Origin: Rachicladosporium sp. CCFEE 5018
Taxonomy: Eukaryota > Ascomycota > Dothideomycetes > Cladosporiales > Cladosporiaceae
Direction: 5' to 3'
Assembly: GCA_002077045.2 (NCBI GenBank)
Contig: KZ111142.1
Location: 785,017-849,016 of the forward strand
Length of the DNA: 64,000 nucleotides
Shown piece after piece: positions 1 to 9,732 of the stretch. Under the pieces are notes generated by a model. It did not search any database. It saw only the letters and a program-made list of their open reading frames with translations, and was not told the origin of the DNA. Position 1 is the first letter of the stretch; each line of letters opens with the position of its first letter. The position numbers were made by a program, and so were the translations under genes.

Positions 1-869
1 TGACGGGTGTCCTTAACGGCGCCTTCACAATCGGCACCCCGGATGCCATCACACATCTCGCCGAAGAGCTGCCCAATCCCAGCGTCGATATGCCCAAAGC
101 CGTCTTCGCGCAGGTGGGACTCGGCTTTCTCACAACTCTAATGTTCGCCATCGCTATCATGTATGGCATCAACGACCTCACCGCAGTGTCCACTACGCCG
201 CTCTCGTTCCCACTGGCCGAAGTCTACGCGCAAGCGACCGGGAACCAAGGCGCGACGTTCGGACTTCTGTTCATCATCCTTATTAGCGTCCTGATCTGCT
301 CAATAGGGACGCTCATGATGGTGGGGCGTCTCTACTGGGTCCTAGCCCGCGACAATGCGACGCCCTTCGCGAAGACATTTGGCAAAGTCAACGAGAGACT
401 AAGCTGCCCGATCCCAGCAACACTGCTATGCGCAGTCTTAACGACGGCCTTCGGTGCGATCCAGCTTGGGTCCAAGACCGCCTTCACGGACCTTGTCGGG
501 TCCTTCATCATTCTGACCACAGTGTCATACTTCCTGGCGATCTTCCCGAATCTCTTAACTGGAAGGAAGTACATGCCCAGAGGCCACTTCTACATGGGGA
601 AGTTTGGCTTCGTGATAAATTCTATCACCTGCCTGCTCATCGTATTTTTCATCGTCTGGTTCTGCTTTCCGTATGCGTTCCCGGTGGATCCGCTCTCTCT
701 GATGAACTGTAAGTCGAGCTTGACATTAACGCCTGGAGATATAATAGCTGACATGATCTTAGGGAACTCGATTATACTCGTTGGATGCGTGCTCCTCACG
801 GCAGCATGGTGGTTCATACATGGGGTCAAGAAGTATCCGGGTCCGAAGCTGGCGCAGCTATATCATTGA
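1..869 (+). CDS. Amino-acid/GABA-type permease (APC superfamily), 3' part
   Basis: C-terminal part of a polytopic plasma-membrane permease; the 5' end lies outside the window. The frame is open from base 3 and shows repeated hydrophobic segments (FLTTLMFAIAIMYGIND, LLFIILISVLICSIGTLMM, ITCLLIVFFIVWFCFPYAF, ILVGCVLLTAAWWFIHGV). Features typical of fungal GABA/choline/amino-acid permeases are the GRLYWVLARDNATPF stretch, the cytoplasmic RKYMPRGHFYMGKFG segment, and the closing YPGP motif before the stop. A 54-nt intron (709-762, GTAAGT...TTAG) must be removed. It has no stop, so the frame reads through it, but splicing gives MNWNSIILVG, which matches the family better. The substrate cannot be told from this fragment. 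Confidence 0.8.
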   Translation, partial: TGVLNGAFTIGTPDAITHLAEELPNPSVDMPKAVFAQVGLGFLTTLMFAIAIMYGINDLTAVSTTPLSFPLAEVYAQATGNQGATFGLLFIILISVLICSIGTLMMVGRLYWVLARDNATPFAKTFGKVNERLSCPIPATLLCAVLTTAFGAIQLGSKTAFTDLVGSFIILTTVSYFLAIFPNLLTGRKYMPRGHFYMGKFGFVINSITCLLIVFFIVWFCFPYAFPVDPLSLMNCKSSLTLTPGDIIADMILGNSIILVGCVLLTAAWWFIHGVKKYPGPKLAQLYH

Positions 870-1583
870 ATGAGCGAATGTAGCGAAATCGATCCTTCGT
901 GCGGTATTCATCAACATCACATCTAGTCATTTCACAGCGATAGAAACGACGTCTGGTTATGCTTATACGCTTCCGGAGCGTTATGGTGCATGTTGACACA
1001 TAAATCACGCATTGATGGTCACTGTTAGGTAATGGTCCGTTGACGAGGGTCCAGCTCAAGAGTGCTGCCTCGGGAACATCAATTCCTTGTCACGCATCCG
1101 ATTCTTCAAAAAGTGAGAGGTGGTACGATGAGTTACCCATGACAGCGCAGATTTCTGACACTATGGTGTCTTCATTGCCCTGCTTCATTATCGCTTCGTA
1201 GCTTATACTATGACCTTGGTTATCTATGTATCTAACATCTACGAGATCTATTCTCAACTCCTGCTATTACGTACATCTTCGAGGATACGCTAGAAGAGCT
1301 TTACACTCGACAGCAAGACTGCATGTGGCGACGCGACGACTGCCGTTCTCGCACAAGCACTCAGTAGTGAAGCACTCGACCACGGCGGCCGTGAGAAGCG
1401 CCATCATGGATGTCGTGGCCGCACCTCGTGTTCGTCGCTCACCCGCGATGCATGGTACAGCCGTAGTGGGTTCGTTTGTGCGGGCATCTAAGCCTTTCGA
1501 GCTTTCCGGAGAAGCGAGGGGACCTGGGCGCTGCGACATGCAGCAGCCAATGCCGTTCGTCGCCTTATAAATTACCATCCCTC
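870..1583. other. Intergenic, no gene seen
   Basis: Lies between the permease stop and the stop of the first MFS gene, so it is a convergent 3'-3' spacer. Open frames here are short, overlap on both strands and show no protein-like features. The alignable duplicated block begins inside it at 1485. Confidence 0.6.
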
Positions 1584-3275
1584 TCATCGCAATGCATCAT
1601 CCTCCTCTTCATCACTTTCGCTGCCTCTCTCCTCACCCTTTCTCAACCCCACCACGAAAACGACTGCGGTCGTGACCGCACAAGCCGCGCCCAGCACATA
1701 GAAAGGAAGCCCAATTCCCATACCGCCGATATCGAGTCCCTTGTTAAAGAGTCCTGCCATCAAAGGCGCGCCAACCATCAACCCAACAGAATCCACGACA
1801 GAGATGATGGAGAAGACCCGTGCTAGATAATGTGTAGGCACCAACGAGGCGAGAAATGAGCGTAGCAGCAAAGGCCAACCATAGCCGAGGCTGCTGATGA
1901 TGATAGCCACAAAGACAGCAGGAACGGTAGGCGCGAGGCCGATCATCGTCCAGCCCACAGCCGTGAGGACCAACGATCCACGCGCAAGGTACAGATCCTT
2001 GCGCTGTGCGCTCAGCCCGTATCTTACGGTGAGCAGCTTCGCCACGGCCGGGAGAAGCAGGAACAGGAAGACGAAGTTTATCAGACTTCTCGTAGTCAAG
2101 ACCAGCGTCGCTTGCGAAAGCGTGTATAAGTAGCGTTTCGAGATGTACAGGAGCAGCGTCTGTATAGCCAGCACGCCTAGCAGCATGTGCAACAAGTAGG
2201 TGGATATCAATGCTGGAATGCGCCAATCGGTCCAGAGAACTTGTGTGGCGGATTTGAGGCCGTGGAAGAGCCGGACGGGGTAGTTGAGTGAGGCTATAGT
2301 ATTTACCGGACTTGGATCTGGTGGTGGAGGCAGCGCACTCTCCGAGGTGGGTGAGGGTGGGTGTGAAGATGAGGGCGTACTGTGTGGATGCCTCCAATCC
2401 AGCGTTTCCGGCAGGAGAGCCACAAGAAACAACGACATTGTCGTTAGAAATGTCCCAAGCAATGCCGGAATCCACGGATTGTACCGCATCAGCAAAGCTG
2501 CTAGCGGCGGCATCGTAAAGTTGGAGATCATATTTGAGGCGCCCACACGCAGGAAGACCGATGAGCGCTCTTCTTGCGCTACGACGTCTGAGATCAGCAC
2601 GAAGAATAACGCCGAAATGCAGGCTGATGAGCCGGACACGAGACCGTGCAGAGAGGACGCCCAGGTCCAACGTATATCGAAGGCTTGCCAGAACCAGCAG
2701 ATGAACTGCATCCAGCATGCCCTGAAGACGAACGATATGATGCCGATCAGGAGCATCGGTTTCCGGCCGAACCTGTCCGCAGCCCAGCCTAGAGGGAACG
2801 CAAGCACTAAACTTGGTATACCGTCAAGGAACTGCTGCGTACCGGGTATGGTGGAAAGCTGGGATTGTACGCCATTGACCTTGCAGTAAAGCTCGTCAAC
2901 CCCGCCAATCGCTCCAGGACCCACTGTATCTCTTCCCAACCGGATCTTACTCGGGTCTGCGGTCTCGTAGTAGCGGTAGCAGATTATAGACTCGTAAATA
3001 CGCGTTAGCGGCGCCTCTGAGATCTGATCGCCGGATGTTGCCAGGACGAGGATGGCGACCAGGAGGAAGACGATCTTGTGTGCGGCATGATTGCGTCTGG
3101 CTTTTGTCGCCGAGACGTCTTCGTCGGCTGAGGGAAGGGCCTTGGTCGTGATCAAGGGTGTTCGCTCGTTGGGTGACATCCTCTTCGGCGTGATGTCAGA
3201 GGGGCTCGACACACGTGTCTTCGAGGAGCTGCTATCATCGGACTCTATATCGCTGTCTCGTACTTGAAAGCCCAT
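1584..3275 (-). CDS. Major facilitator superfamily transporter (copy A)
   Basis: A 563-residue single-exon membrane protein. An N-terminal cytoplasmic tail of about 65 residues, rich in Ser and acidic residues, precedes roughly 12 hydrophobic segments. The signature GWAADRFGRKPMLLIG is the MFS loop 2-3 motif (G-x-x-x-D-R-x-G-R-R/K). A Pro/Ser-rich cytoplasmic loop (around residues 295-325) separates the two six-helix halves, and an acidic tail ends in DEEEDDALR. Substrate unknown; the general shape resembles fungal proteins related to solute-carrier family 46, but this is only an impression. It differs from the copy at 18921-20612 by about 16 substitutions, mostly in the N-terminal tail and first loop. 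The ATG at 3275 is the first in frame. Confidence 0.85.
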   Translation of the reverse strand: MGFQVRDSDIESDDSSSSKTRVSSPSDITPKRMSPNERTPLITTKALPSADEDVSATKARRNHAAHKIVFLLVAILVLATSGDQISEAPLTRIYESIICYRYYETADPSKIRLGRDTVGPGAIGGVDELYCKVNGVQSQLSTIPGTQQFLDGIPSLVLAFPLGWAADRFGRKPMLLIGIISFVFRACWMQFICWFWQAFDIRWTWASSLHGLVSGSSACISALFFVLISDVVAQEERSSVFLRVGASNMISNFTMPPLAALLMRYNPWIPALLGTFLTTMSLFLVALLPETLDWRHPHSTPSSSHPPSPTSESALPPPPDPSPVNTIASLNYPVRLFHGLKSATQVLWTDWRIPALISTYLLHMLLGVLAIQTLLLYISKRYLYTLSQATLVLTTRSLINFVFLFLLLPAVAKLLTVRYGLSAQRKDLYLARGSLVLTAVGWTMIGLAPTVPAVFVAIIISSLGYGWPLLLRSFLASLVPTHYLARVFSIISVVDSVGLMVGAPLMAGLFNKGLDIGGMGIGLPFYVLGAACAVTTAVVFVVGLRKGEERGSESDEEEDDALR

Positions 3276-4135
3276 TGCTGCCAGGCTCTACTCTGTATTC
3301 TCCCAAACGCTCTGAAATGCAACACAAGTAGCAAACACGAAGGGAGCACTCGTAGATAAGCACCATCCGCCCTACAAGCCAGAGAAAGAACAAGCAAGGA
3401 GTTGGACTAAGGAGAGACAACAACGAGCCGCGTCAATACCGAAGTCGTCAGCATACTTACGCCGCAGGCCGATCGCATGGGAGCAGACACGGCCAGGAGA
3501 TGATTGTGAGACTGCGCAGTAGTGGGAGCGTAGGAGCGCAGTATCTTGACGCCTGCCCGATTACACGTCAAGACTCTCCCGCGTTCCAACATTGCGGAGC
3601 TCGCGAGCCAATTCCGAAGCGGACTCCGGTGCCAAGATGCACAGAGGTCGTGGTCATTGTCGGTGTGAGGGTGACGTTGTGCAAGGACTCATCATCAAGT
3701 GATAATGTCTACGAGGAAGGTACGCAATTGCTGCAGAGCGAAGTGGAATGCGTACGATGGCGCGTTGCAGCGTGCGAATACCTCACACCACACCTGCATG
3801 TTCTAGAGTCTGGAGATCTCCTGTGCTACGAGGCGCCTCGTGGGAGTCTCGTATTTCGTAACAACTTAACTCGAGGAATGCGAGCGTCTCTCGATGACAT
3901 TGCAGGCGTACATTCACTGCTGCATTGCGACGTTGGAGGGACAAAAGAGCTGCGACGTTCACTTAGCACTGCTTCTCCAGAAATCACCGAAAGAGGTATC
4001 CTGAGCAACTTCTGCATTGCCTTGCCTGGGATGCTGTCGGCTGTCGGCTGTCTATAGATTCATCCCTCGACCCTGCCCCAACGCCGCGCTCAAAACGCCT
4101 ATCATGACCACAATGCTGTTATACCACACCATTCA
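3276..4135. other. Promoter region of the MFS gene; no gene
   Basis: Between the MFS start and the aminotransferase stop, both minus-strand genes. It should hold the MFS promoter and the aminotransferase 3' UTR. Open frames on either strand are not conserved in the second copy (20613-21468), where the spacer differs by substitutions and small indels, as expected of non-coding DNA. Confidence 0.5.
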
Positions 4136-5611
4136 TCAAGACGCGCGCATCTCCTGCTGCCCATCCGTGCCCTCCACACGCTCAGTCGTTTCGAACACGA
4201 CCGCCATCGCTTCCTCAAGAATACCACATCCAGCCTCGATTTGCTCCTCAGTGACGATCAAAGGTGGCACGAAGCGGAGTGTGTTCGTCCCGCAAGTAAT
4301 CACCAGTAGCCCGCGCTCCCGTGCGGCAGTGATGACTGGCGTCGGATCGGCGTTGAGCTGCATACCCAGGATCAAACCCTTCCCTCGGATTTCGGAGACG
4401 ATGTTGGGGAAGCGGGAGGCGATGCGGGAGAAGTGCTTACGAAAGAGCTGCTCCTTCGCGAGAACAGAGGACTGCAAGGTAGGGTCTGCGAGACGCGAGA
4501 CGATGTAGTGTGCCACACGACATCCGAGTGGGTTGCCACCAAAGGTTGTGCCGTGGTCGCCTGTGACGATTTTACTTGATACATCTTCGGTGACTAGTGT
4601 AGCGCCTATTGGGAAGCCGTTCCCGAGCGCTTTCGCTGTGGTGAGAACATCTGGGTGCGCTGATGCTGGCAATGATGCGTGAGCCCAAAGTTGCCCTGTA
4701 CGGCCGAGCCCGCATTGTATCTCATCATAGATCAGGAGCGCCCCGACTTCTGTGCATCGGTCTCGAAGTGCTTGCAGAAACTCCGGTGTAGCCACATTGA
4801 CGCCTCCCTCGCCTTGGATCGGCTCTATGAGCACACCGCAGGTTTTATCAGTGACAAGCTCGTTGATCGAGTCAACGGAGTTGTAAGTGGCGTACTTGAA
4901 GCCTGGTATCATGGGAGAGAAGGGTTTCTGGTACTTCGGGTTTGGCGTTGCGGAGAGCGAGCCCATGGTGCGGCCATGAAAGGATCCTTGGAATGAGACG
5001 ATCTCGTGCTTCGTGCCCGAAGGCTCGAGACTCCTACCATACTTCCGGGCGAACTTGATGGCTGCCTCATTGGCTTCGCTTCCGCTGTTGCATATAAATG
5101 CTCGGCTTATGTCCTTCATTCCTCCTGCCTCCTTCGTCTTCTGAACCAGCAGCTCACTCAGCGCACCCGTCCACGGATTGTGATAAAGGTTGCTGGCGTG
5201 CACCAGTGTTTGTGATTGCTCGTACAGGATCCGACTCATCTGAGGATCGCAATGACCCAATGCATTCACAGCGATGCCAGCGGTGAAGTCCAGGTACCGG
5301 CGATTGTCCAAGTCCCAGATGTAGCAGCCTTCACCCTTGTGGAACATAGGCGGCGGGCGGACATAGGTCGGAACCATGTATGGGGAATGAGACCCCACCA
5401 GGCGGGAGGTCTGCGAGTCTGAGGCTGGATCTGGGGTAGGTAGTGAGGCATCTCGGGCGATTGACTGTCGGACTTCGAATGGGAGATTTGATTGCGCTGC
5501 TGCTGTAGCGACAGAAGTATATCGTTGTCGTCGCTGCGGTGCTTGGCGGAGGGTGTGTTGGCATGTCTCGGCGATGGCGGTGGCCCGCCGCGCGCAGGTG
5601 CGGAGTGACAT
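4136..5611 (-). CDS. ARG8: Acetylornithine aminotransferase, mitochondrial (copy A)
   Basis: A 491-residue class-III PLP aminotransferase that makes N-acetylornithine from N-acetylglutamate semialdehyde in the mitochondrial arginine pathway. The first 35 or so residues (MSLRTCARRATAIAETCQ...) are Arg-rich and free of acidic residues, like a mitochondrial presequence. Landmarks in order: YLDFTAGIAVNALGHCDP, CNSGSEANEAAIKFARKYG (PLP phosphate loop), SFHGRTMGSLSAT, IEPIQGEGG, LLIYDEIQCGLGRTG, and TTAKALGNGFPIGA, whose Lys is the Schiff-base residue, then HGTTFGGNPL. Length is right for the family, with no introns. It is head-to-head with the P450 gene. Only eight residues differ from copy B, clustered at the two ends. 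Ornithine or GABA aminotransferases are relatives, but the motifs fit ArgD/ARG8 best. Confidence 0.9.
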   Translation of the reverse strand: MSLRTCARRATAIAETCQHTLRQAPQRRQRYTSVATAAAQSNLPFEVRQSIARDASLPTPDPASDSQTSRLVGSHSPYMVPTYVRPPPMFHKGEGCYIWDLDNRRYLDFTAGIAVNALGHCDPQMSRILYEQSQTLVHASNLYHNPWTGALSELLVQKTKEAGGMKDISRAFICNSGSEANEAAIKFARKYGRSLEPSGTKHEIVSFQGSFHGRTMGSLSATPNPKYQKPFSPMIPGFKYATYNSVDSINELVTDKTCGVLIEPIQGEGGVNVATPEFLQALRDRCTEVGALLIYDEIQCGLGRTGQLWAHASLPASAHPDVLTTAKALGNGFPIGATLVTEDVSSKIVTGDHGTTFGGNPLGCRVAHYIVSRLADPTLQSSVLAKEQLFRKHFSRIASRFPNIVSEIRGKGLILGMQLNADPTPVITAARERGLLVITCGTNTLRFVPPLIVTEEQIEAGCGILEEAMAVVFETTERVEGTDGQQEMRAS

Positions 5612-6425
5612 TGTTGGAGTGGTGATTAAGAGTGTCCTTACCAGTAAGAGAGTTTCTCATACTTATGCGTGAATTACTACAATGCATACATTTTCTGATC
5701 GCTTTCCCTGCAGCAACGAGTTGCAGTCATCTACGTCCGATCGTCGGGCCGGGATCGGCTCCACCTGGTAAACGAACTCGATCGAACAGCATGCCATGAT
5801 AGGTAGGCTCGACGACAATACTTCGACATGTTGCCCATTGCGAATTCGACACGGCTTATGAGACGGCCACATCAATTCCATGCCCCGGCTCAAGCGATGG
5901 CGGTCGCGAGCAAATTCTGCAGCGTCACAGTGCGAATCGACCTATGGATGGGGCTCGAACGAGCAATCGTAGCGCTCCACGAACGCCAAACCAGTACCGC
6001 CACACCTCCCAAGCCTTTACGGCCGGCTTTCACAGGTGTGTCGCGCGTCAACACGTGGAATGTACTCGAGCGAGCATGAACGAGGCCATCATCGATGCGA
6101 GTCAGCCAATGAGCGGAGCGGTCCAGATGCCTCGGCTTCGATCGCGACGAGACCGCGGCGCAGAGCTGTCCACAAACAGATGAAACGGCACTCTTTATGC
6201 ACTACTTGCGCAACGGCAGCCCCATCCCTCTCCATGACAAGAGTCAAAGTGGCATGTTTTGACTTCAGCTCTGTAGGCAGCAGGTTTGTATACGATACTT
6301 GACTCTCCTTTTCTTCTGGCTATGGCTTGTCGGTCTACGGGTGACATACTTTCCTTTCGTGGGTAAAAGATACCTCGGGCGCGGCTGCAACGCGTTTTAC
6401 GCCTGATCGCGGTCGATAGCACGGA
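5612..6425. promoter_or_regulatory. Divergent promoter region, ARG8 / CYP505 (copy A)
   Basis: 814 bp between the starts of two divergently transcribed genes. It is strongly conserved in copy B (22945-23760), with scattered substitutions. No specific operator was identified. Short open frames here are not supported as genes. Confidence 0.45.
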
Positions 6426-9400
6426 ATGTCTTCAGCACGGAACAACATCCCGGCGGTCGCTGGCTATCCCATCGTAGGCAATGTCTTCAATGTCAACGAC
6501 GAAGTCCCAGTCCGGGCCATTGAGAACCTCGCCGATACCTATGGCGGGATCTACAAGCTTCGATTCTTCGGCCGCGAGATCTTCGTCGTCGCCAATCATG
6601 AGCTACTGGAGGAGATGTGCGATGAGAAGCGCTTCTGGAAGGCGGCGGGTGAAGCCCTAGAGAAACTGAATCGACCCGGCGAACGTCTTGGCCTCTTCAC
6701 TGCTCCGTCAGAGGAGCTCCCGGACTGGCAACAGGCACACAGGATTCTTGTGCCCGCCTTTGGGCCGCTGCCTGTGCAGGACATGTTCCCGGAAATGCAC
6801 GACATTGCTACGCAGATGATCTTGAAGTGGGCAAGGCAGGGCTCGGACTTCAGAATCCCAGTCACACTGGACTTCACGCGGCTTACCCTGGATACCATCG
6901 CGCTCTGCTCGATGGACACTCGGTTCAACTCGTTCTATCGCGAGGACATGCATCCTTTCGTCGATGCGATGAACGTGCTACTCGGCGCGACTTCAGAGAG
7001 TCTGAGGGCCGGCGGAATCATCAAGTCTATGATGCCCTGGGACGACACGCTAAAGCGCGTTGGCGCTGCGCGAGACTTCATGGACAACATAGCTATGGAC
7101 TTGGTCAAGTATCGGAGAGCGCACCCCACCGACAAGCGTGACTTGCTGAACGCGATGATCAACGGGAAGGATCCCAAGACTGGGCTGCACATGGATGATA
7201 AGCTTATTACGAGTAACATGACGACCTTCCTAGTTGCTGGTCACGAGACTACGTCGGGTCTATTGAGTACGCAAACCTCCCGAGTGACCGAGATGGATCG
7301 ATCACTGACACATATCGCAGGCTTCGCGTTCTACGCACTGTTGAAGAATCGCCATACGTATCTCGCAGCTCAGGAGGAGGTCGACCGAGTCGTCGGGCGC
7401 GGTCAGCTGACAGCCGAGCATCTCAAGGACCTCCCGTACTTGACTGGAGTGCTGCGTGAGACTCTGCGCCTCCATCCTACAGCCCCGGGGTTCGTTCGCA
7501 CAATCAGACCGGACAACCCGAATGAATTCGAGTATCTTGCGGGTGGCAAGTATGCCCTTCGGAGAGGAGACAATGTGCTCTGCGCGCTCGGGAAGGCACA
7601 GCGAGATCCCGAAGTCTACGGTCCAGACCCAGATGCGTTTCGCCCCGAGAGGATGATGGGCACAGCATATGAGGAGTTGCCGAACTGTGCCTGGCAAGCT
7701 TTCGGGACAGGTGCGCGAGCCTGCATCGGTCGTGGATTTGCCTGGCAGGAAGCGCTGGCGGCTATGGCGATGGTGTTCCAGTCCTTTGACCTGGTCCTGG
7801 CGGACGAGGATTACCAGCTTAAGATCAAGCAGACATTGACGATCAAGCCTGATGACTTCTATATGCGAGCTACGCTTCGTGAGGGCGTCACGCCAGTGAG
7901 CTTGCTTTCATCCCTCGTGGGCCAGACACCTACGTCAACAGCACCGACACCAAAGCGGACGGACTCTGGACTTGCTGAGGATCTGAAGCCAATGACGATC
8001 CTATATGGGTCGAACACTGGGACTTGTTCATCGCTAGCTCAGAAGCTGTCTGTCGATGCTCGGCGCTTTGGCTACGATGCTACGATTCTCGATATGGATG
8101 CAGGCACAGAGGCACTCCCGACTGACGGACCGACTGTGATCGTCACTGCATCTTACGAGGGGCAGCCTCCTGACAACGCCGTCAAGTTTGTCAAGTGGCT
8201 CGAGGGACTAGCAGATGGTCAGCAATTGCAGGGCGTCGAGTACGCAGTCTTCAGTTGTGGCAACAGCGAATGGTTCTCCACGTTCCACAGGATACCTACG
8301 GTTTGCGACGACTTGCTTCTGAAACACGGCGCGAAGAGGCTTGCCACCCGAGGTCTAACAGATGCGGCGAAGAGCAACATTGCATCAGACTTCGAGTCGT
8401 GGACCGAGAGCACGCTGTGGCCTGCGATTGCGCCAAGCAAGCAATCGCAGGAAGGCGCCGCTACATTCGAGGCTGAGATTGACACTCCAGATCGCAGCAC
8501 TTTCCTACGACAGGATGTACAGACAGGCACGGTGCTGGAGTCGAAGACACTCGTCGCACCCAGCGAGCCAGAGAAGCGGCATCTCGCTGTCCAGCTCCCG
8601 AAGGGCATGTCTTATCAGGCAGGCGACTACATCGCTATATTGCCGCTGAACGGACCGTACAATGTCAAGCGCGTTACGCGACACTTCAGACTCAAGCCTG
8701 GCGCCTCGATCAAGATCGATCCCAGCACAGCTACATTCCTTCCGGCGGGCACACTCATAGCTATCCGCGATATACTTGAAGGCTTCGTCGAACTCCACAG
8801 CCCTGCAACACGCAAGGACATACTTACTTGCATAGATGCGACCGAGGACACGTCGGAGAAGTCACGACTGCAGACGTTGATTGACGACTCCCACTTCTCT
8901 GCTGAGGCGACTGGCAAACGCTTTTCGCTCCTCGACATTCTCGAAGTACATCCCTCGGTCCATCTTACCTTCCAGAACTACCTCTCCATGCTGCCTCCTC
9001 TTCGACCACGGCAATACTCGATCTCCTCCTCTGCCCTCGCCGATCCGAGCATAGCCACAGTCACATACGCCATGCTCGATGCACCGTCTGCCTCCGGCCA
9101 CGGAACATTCAAAGGTGTCACGAGCACATACATGGCGAGCCTCACAGCCGGAGACTCAGTGCAGGTAGCAGTGAGATCGACGAATAAGTTCTTCCACCTT
9201 CCTGCGAAACCAGAGGAGACGCCTGTACTACTGTTCTGCGCCGGCAGCGGTCTTGCGCCGTTTAGGGGCTTCGTCCAGGAGCGTACCGTGCAACTCCAGC
9301 AAGGCAAGAAGTTGGCGAAAGCAGTACTCTTTATCGGTAACCGCAGCCCCACGGCCGACAGACTTTACGCTGACGAGCTCGACTCTTGGGCTAAGGCTGG

Positions 9401-9677
9401 TGCCGTTGACTTGCGCTACGCATTCAGCCGCGAGCCCGAGGAGAGCAGAGGGTGCAAGTACGTCCAGGATCGTGCAAGGAAGGATCAAGCTGAGGTGAGA
9501 GAGCTGTGGAACCAAGGCGCGAAGCTGTTCATTTGCGGGACTCCGGAGCTGGCTGAGGGGGTAGGGAGGGAGTTGAAGAGTGTGTTGACGGAGGGTGAGG
9601 GCATGGGTGATGCGGAGCGGGAGGAGTGGTGGAGACGAGTCAGGAATGAGAGGGTGGTTATTGATGTTTTCGCTTAG
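6426..9677 (+). CDS. CYP505: Self-sufficient cytochrome P450:P450 reductase, CYP505 (P450foxy-like), copy A
   Basis: A fused fatty-acid hydroxylase carrying heme monooxygenase, FMN and FAD/NADPH modules on one chain; family members hydroxylate fatty acids at sub-terminal positions. The P450 domain shows the I-helix AGHETTSG, the ExxR helix (ETLRLHP) and the heme-Cys loop FGTGARACIGRGFAWQEAL. The flavodoxin part starts at MTILYGSNTGTCSSLA. The reductase has RQYSISSS, an FAD-binding motif, and the NADPH-site sequences FCAGSGLAPFRGF and FICGTPEL. A 54-nt intron (7267-7320; GTACGC, branch CACTGAC, CGCAG) is in frame and lacks a stop, so an unspliced reading adds 18 residues just after the I-helix. 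Splicing gives GLLSFAFYALLKN and about 1065 residues, the usual P450foxy size. ATG at 6426. Confidence 0.95.
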   Translation: MSSARNNIPAVAGYPIVGNVFNVNDEVPVRAIENLADTYGGIYKLRFFGREIFVVANHELLEEMCDEKRFWKAAGEALEKLNRPGERLGLFTAPSEELPDWQQAHRILVPAFGPLPVQDMFPEMHDIATQMILKWARQGSDFRIPVTLDFTRLTLDTIALCSMDTRFNSFYREDMHPFVDAMNVLLGATSESLRAGGIIKSMMPWDDTLKRVGAARDFMDNIAMDLVKYRRAHPTDKRDLLNAMINGKDPKTGLHMDDKLITSNMTTFLVAGHETTSGLLSTQTSRVTEMDRSLTHIAGFAFYALLKNRHTYLAAQEEVDRVVGRGQLTAEHLKDLPYLTGVLRETLRLHPTAPGFVRTIRPDNPNEFEYLAGGKYALRRGDNVLCALGKAQRDPEVYGPDPDAFRPERMMGTAYEELPNCAWQAFGTGARACIGRGFAWQEALAAMAMVFQSFDLVLADEDYQLKIKQTLTIKPDDFYMRATLREGVTPVSLLSSLVGQTPTSTAPTPKRTDSGLAEDLKPMTILYGSNTGTCSSLAQKLSVDARRFGYDATILDMDAGTEALPTDGPTVIVTASYEGQPPDNAVKFVKWLEGLADGQQLQGVEYAVFSCGNSEWFSTFHRIPTVCDDLLLKHGAKRLATRGLTDAAKSNIASDFESWTESTLWPAIAPSKQSQEGAATFEAEIDTPDRSTFLRQDVQTGTVLESKTLVAPSEPEKRHLAVQLPKGMSYQAGDYIAILPLNGPYNVKRVTRHFRLKPGASIKIDPSTATFLPAGTLIAIRDILEGFVELHSPATRKDILTCIDATEDTSEKSRLQTLIDDSHFSAEATGKRFSLLDILEVHPSVHLTFQNYLSMLPPLRPRQYSISSSALADPSIATVTYAMLDAPSASGHGTFKGVTSTYMASLTAGDSVQVAVRSTNKFFHLPAKPEETPVLLFCAGSGLAPFRGFVQERTVQLQQGKKLAKAVLFIGNRSPTADRLYADELDSWAKAGAVDLRYAFSREPEESRGCKYVQDRARKDQAEVRELWNQGAKLFICGTPELAEGVGRELKSVLTEGEGMGDAEREEWWRRVRNERVVIDVFA

Positions 9678-9732
9678 AGCTGAGATATTGTAGCGTTTTG
9701 GGTATGTACATTTGATCTTACAGCCCAAGTCA

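Noticed and set aside
1744..2718. Long antisense frame inside the MFS gene
   Set aside because: It overlaps the well-supported transporter; the copy B equivalent is interrupted, and no protein features are visible.
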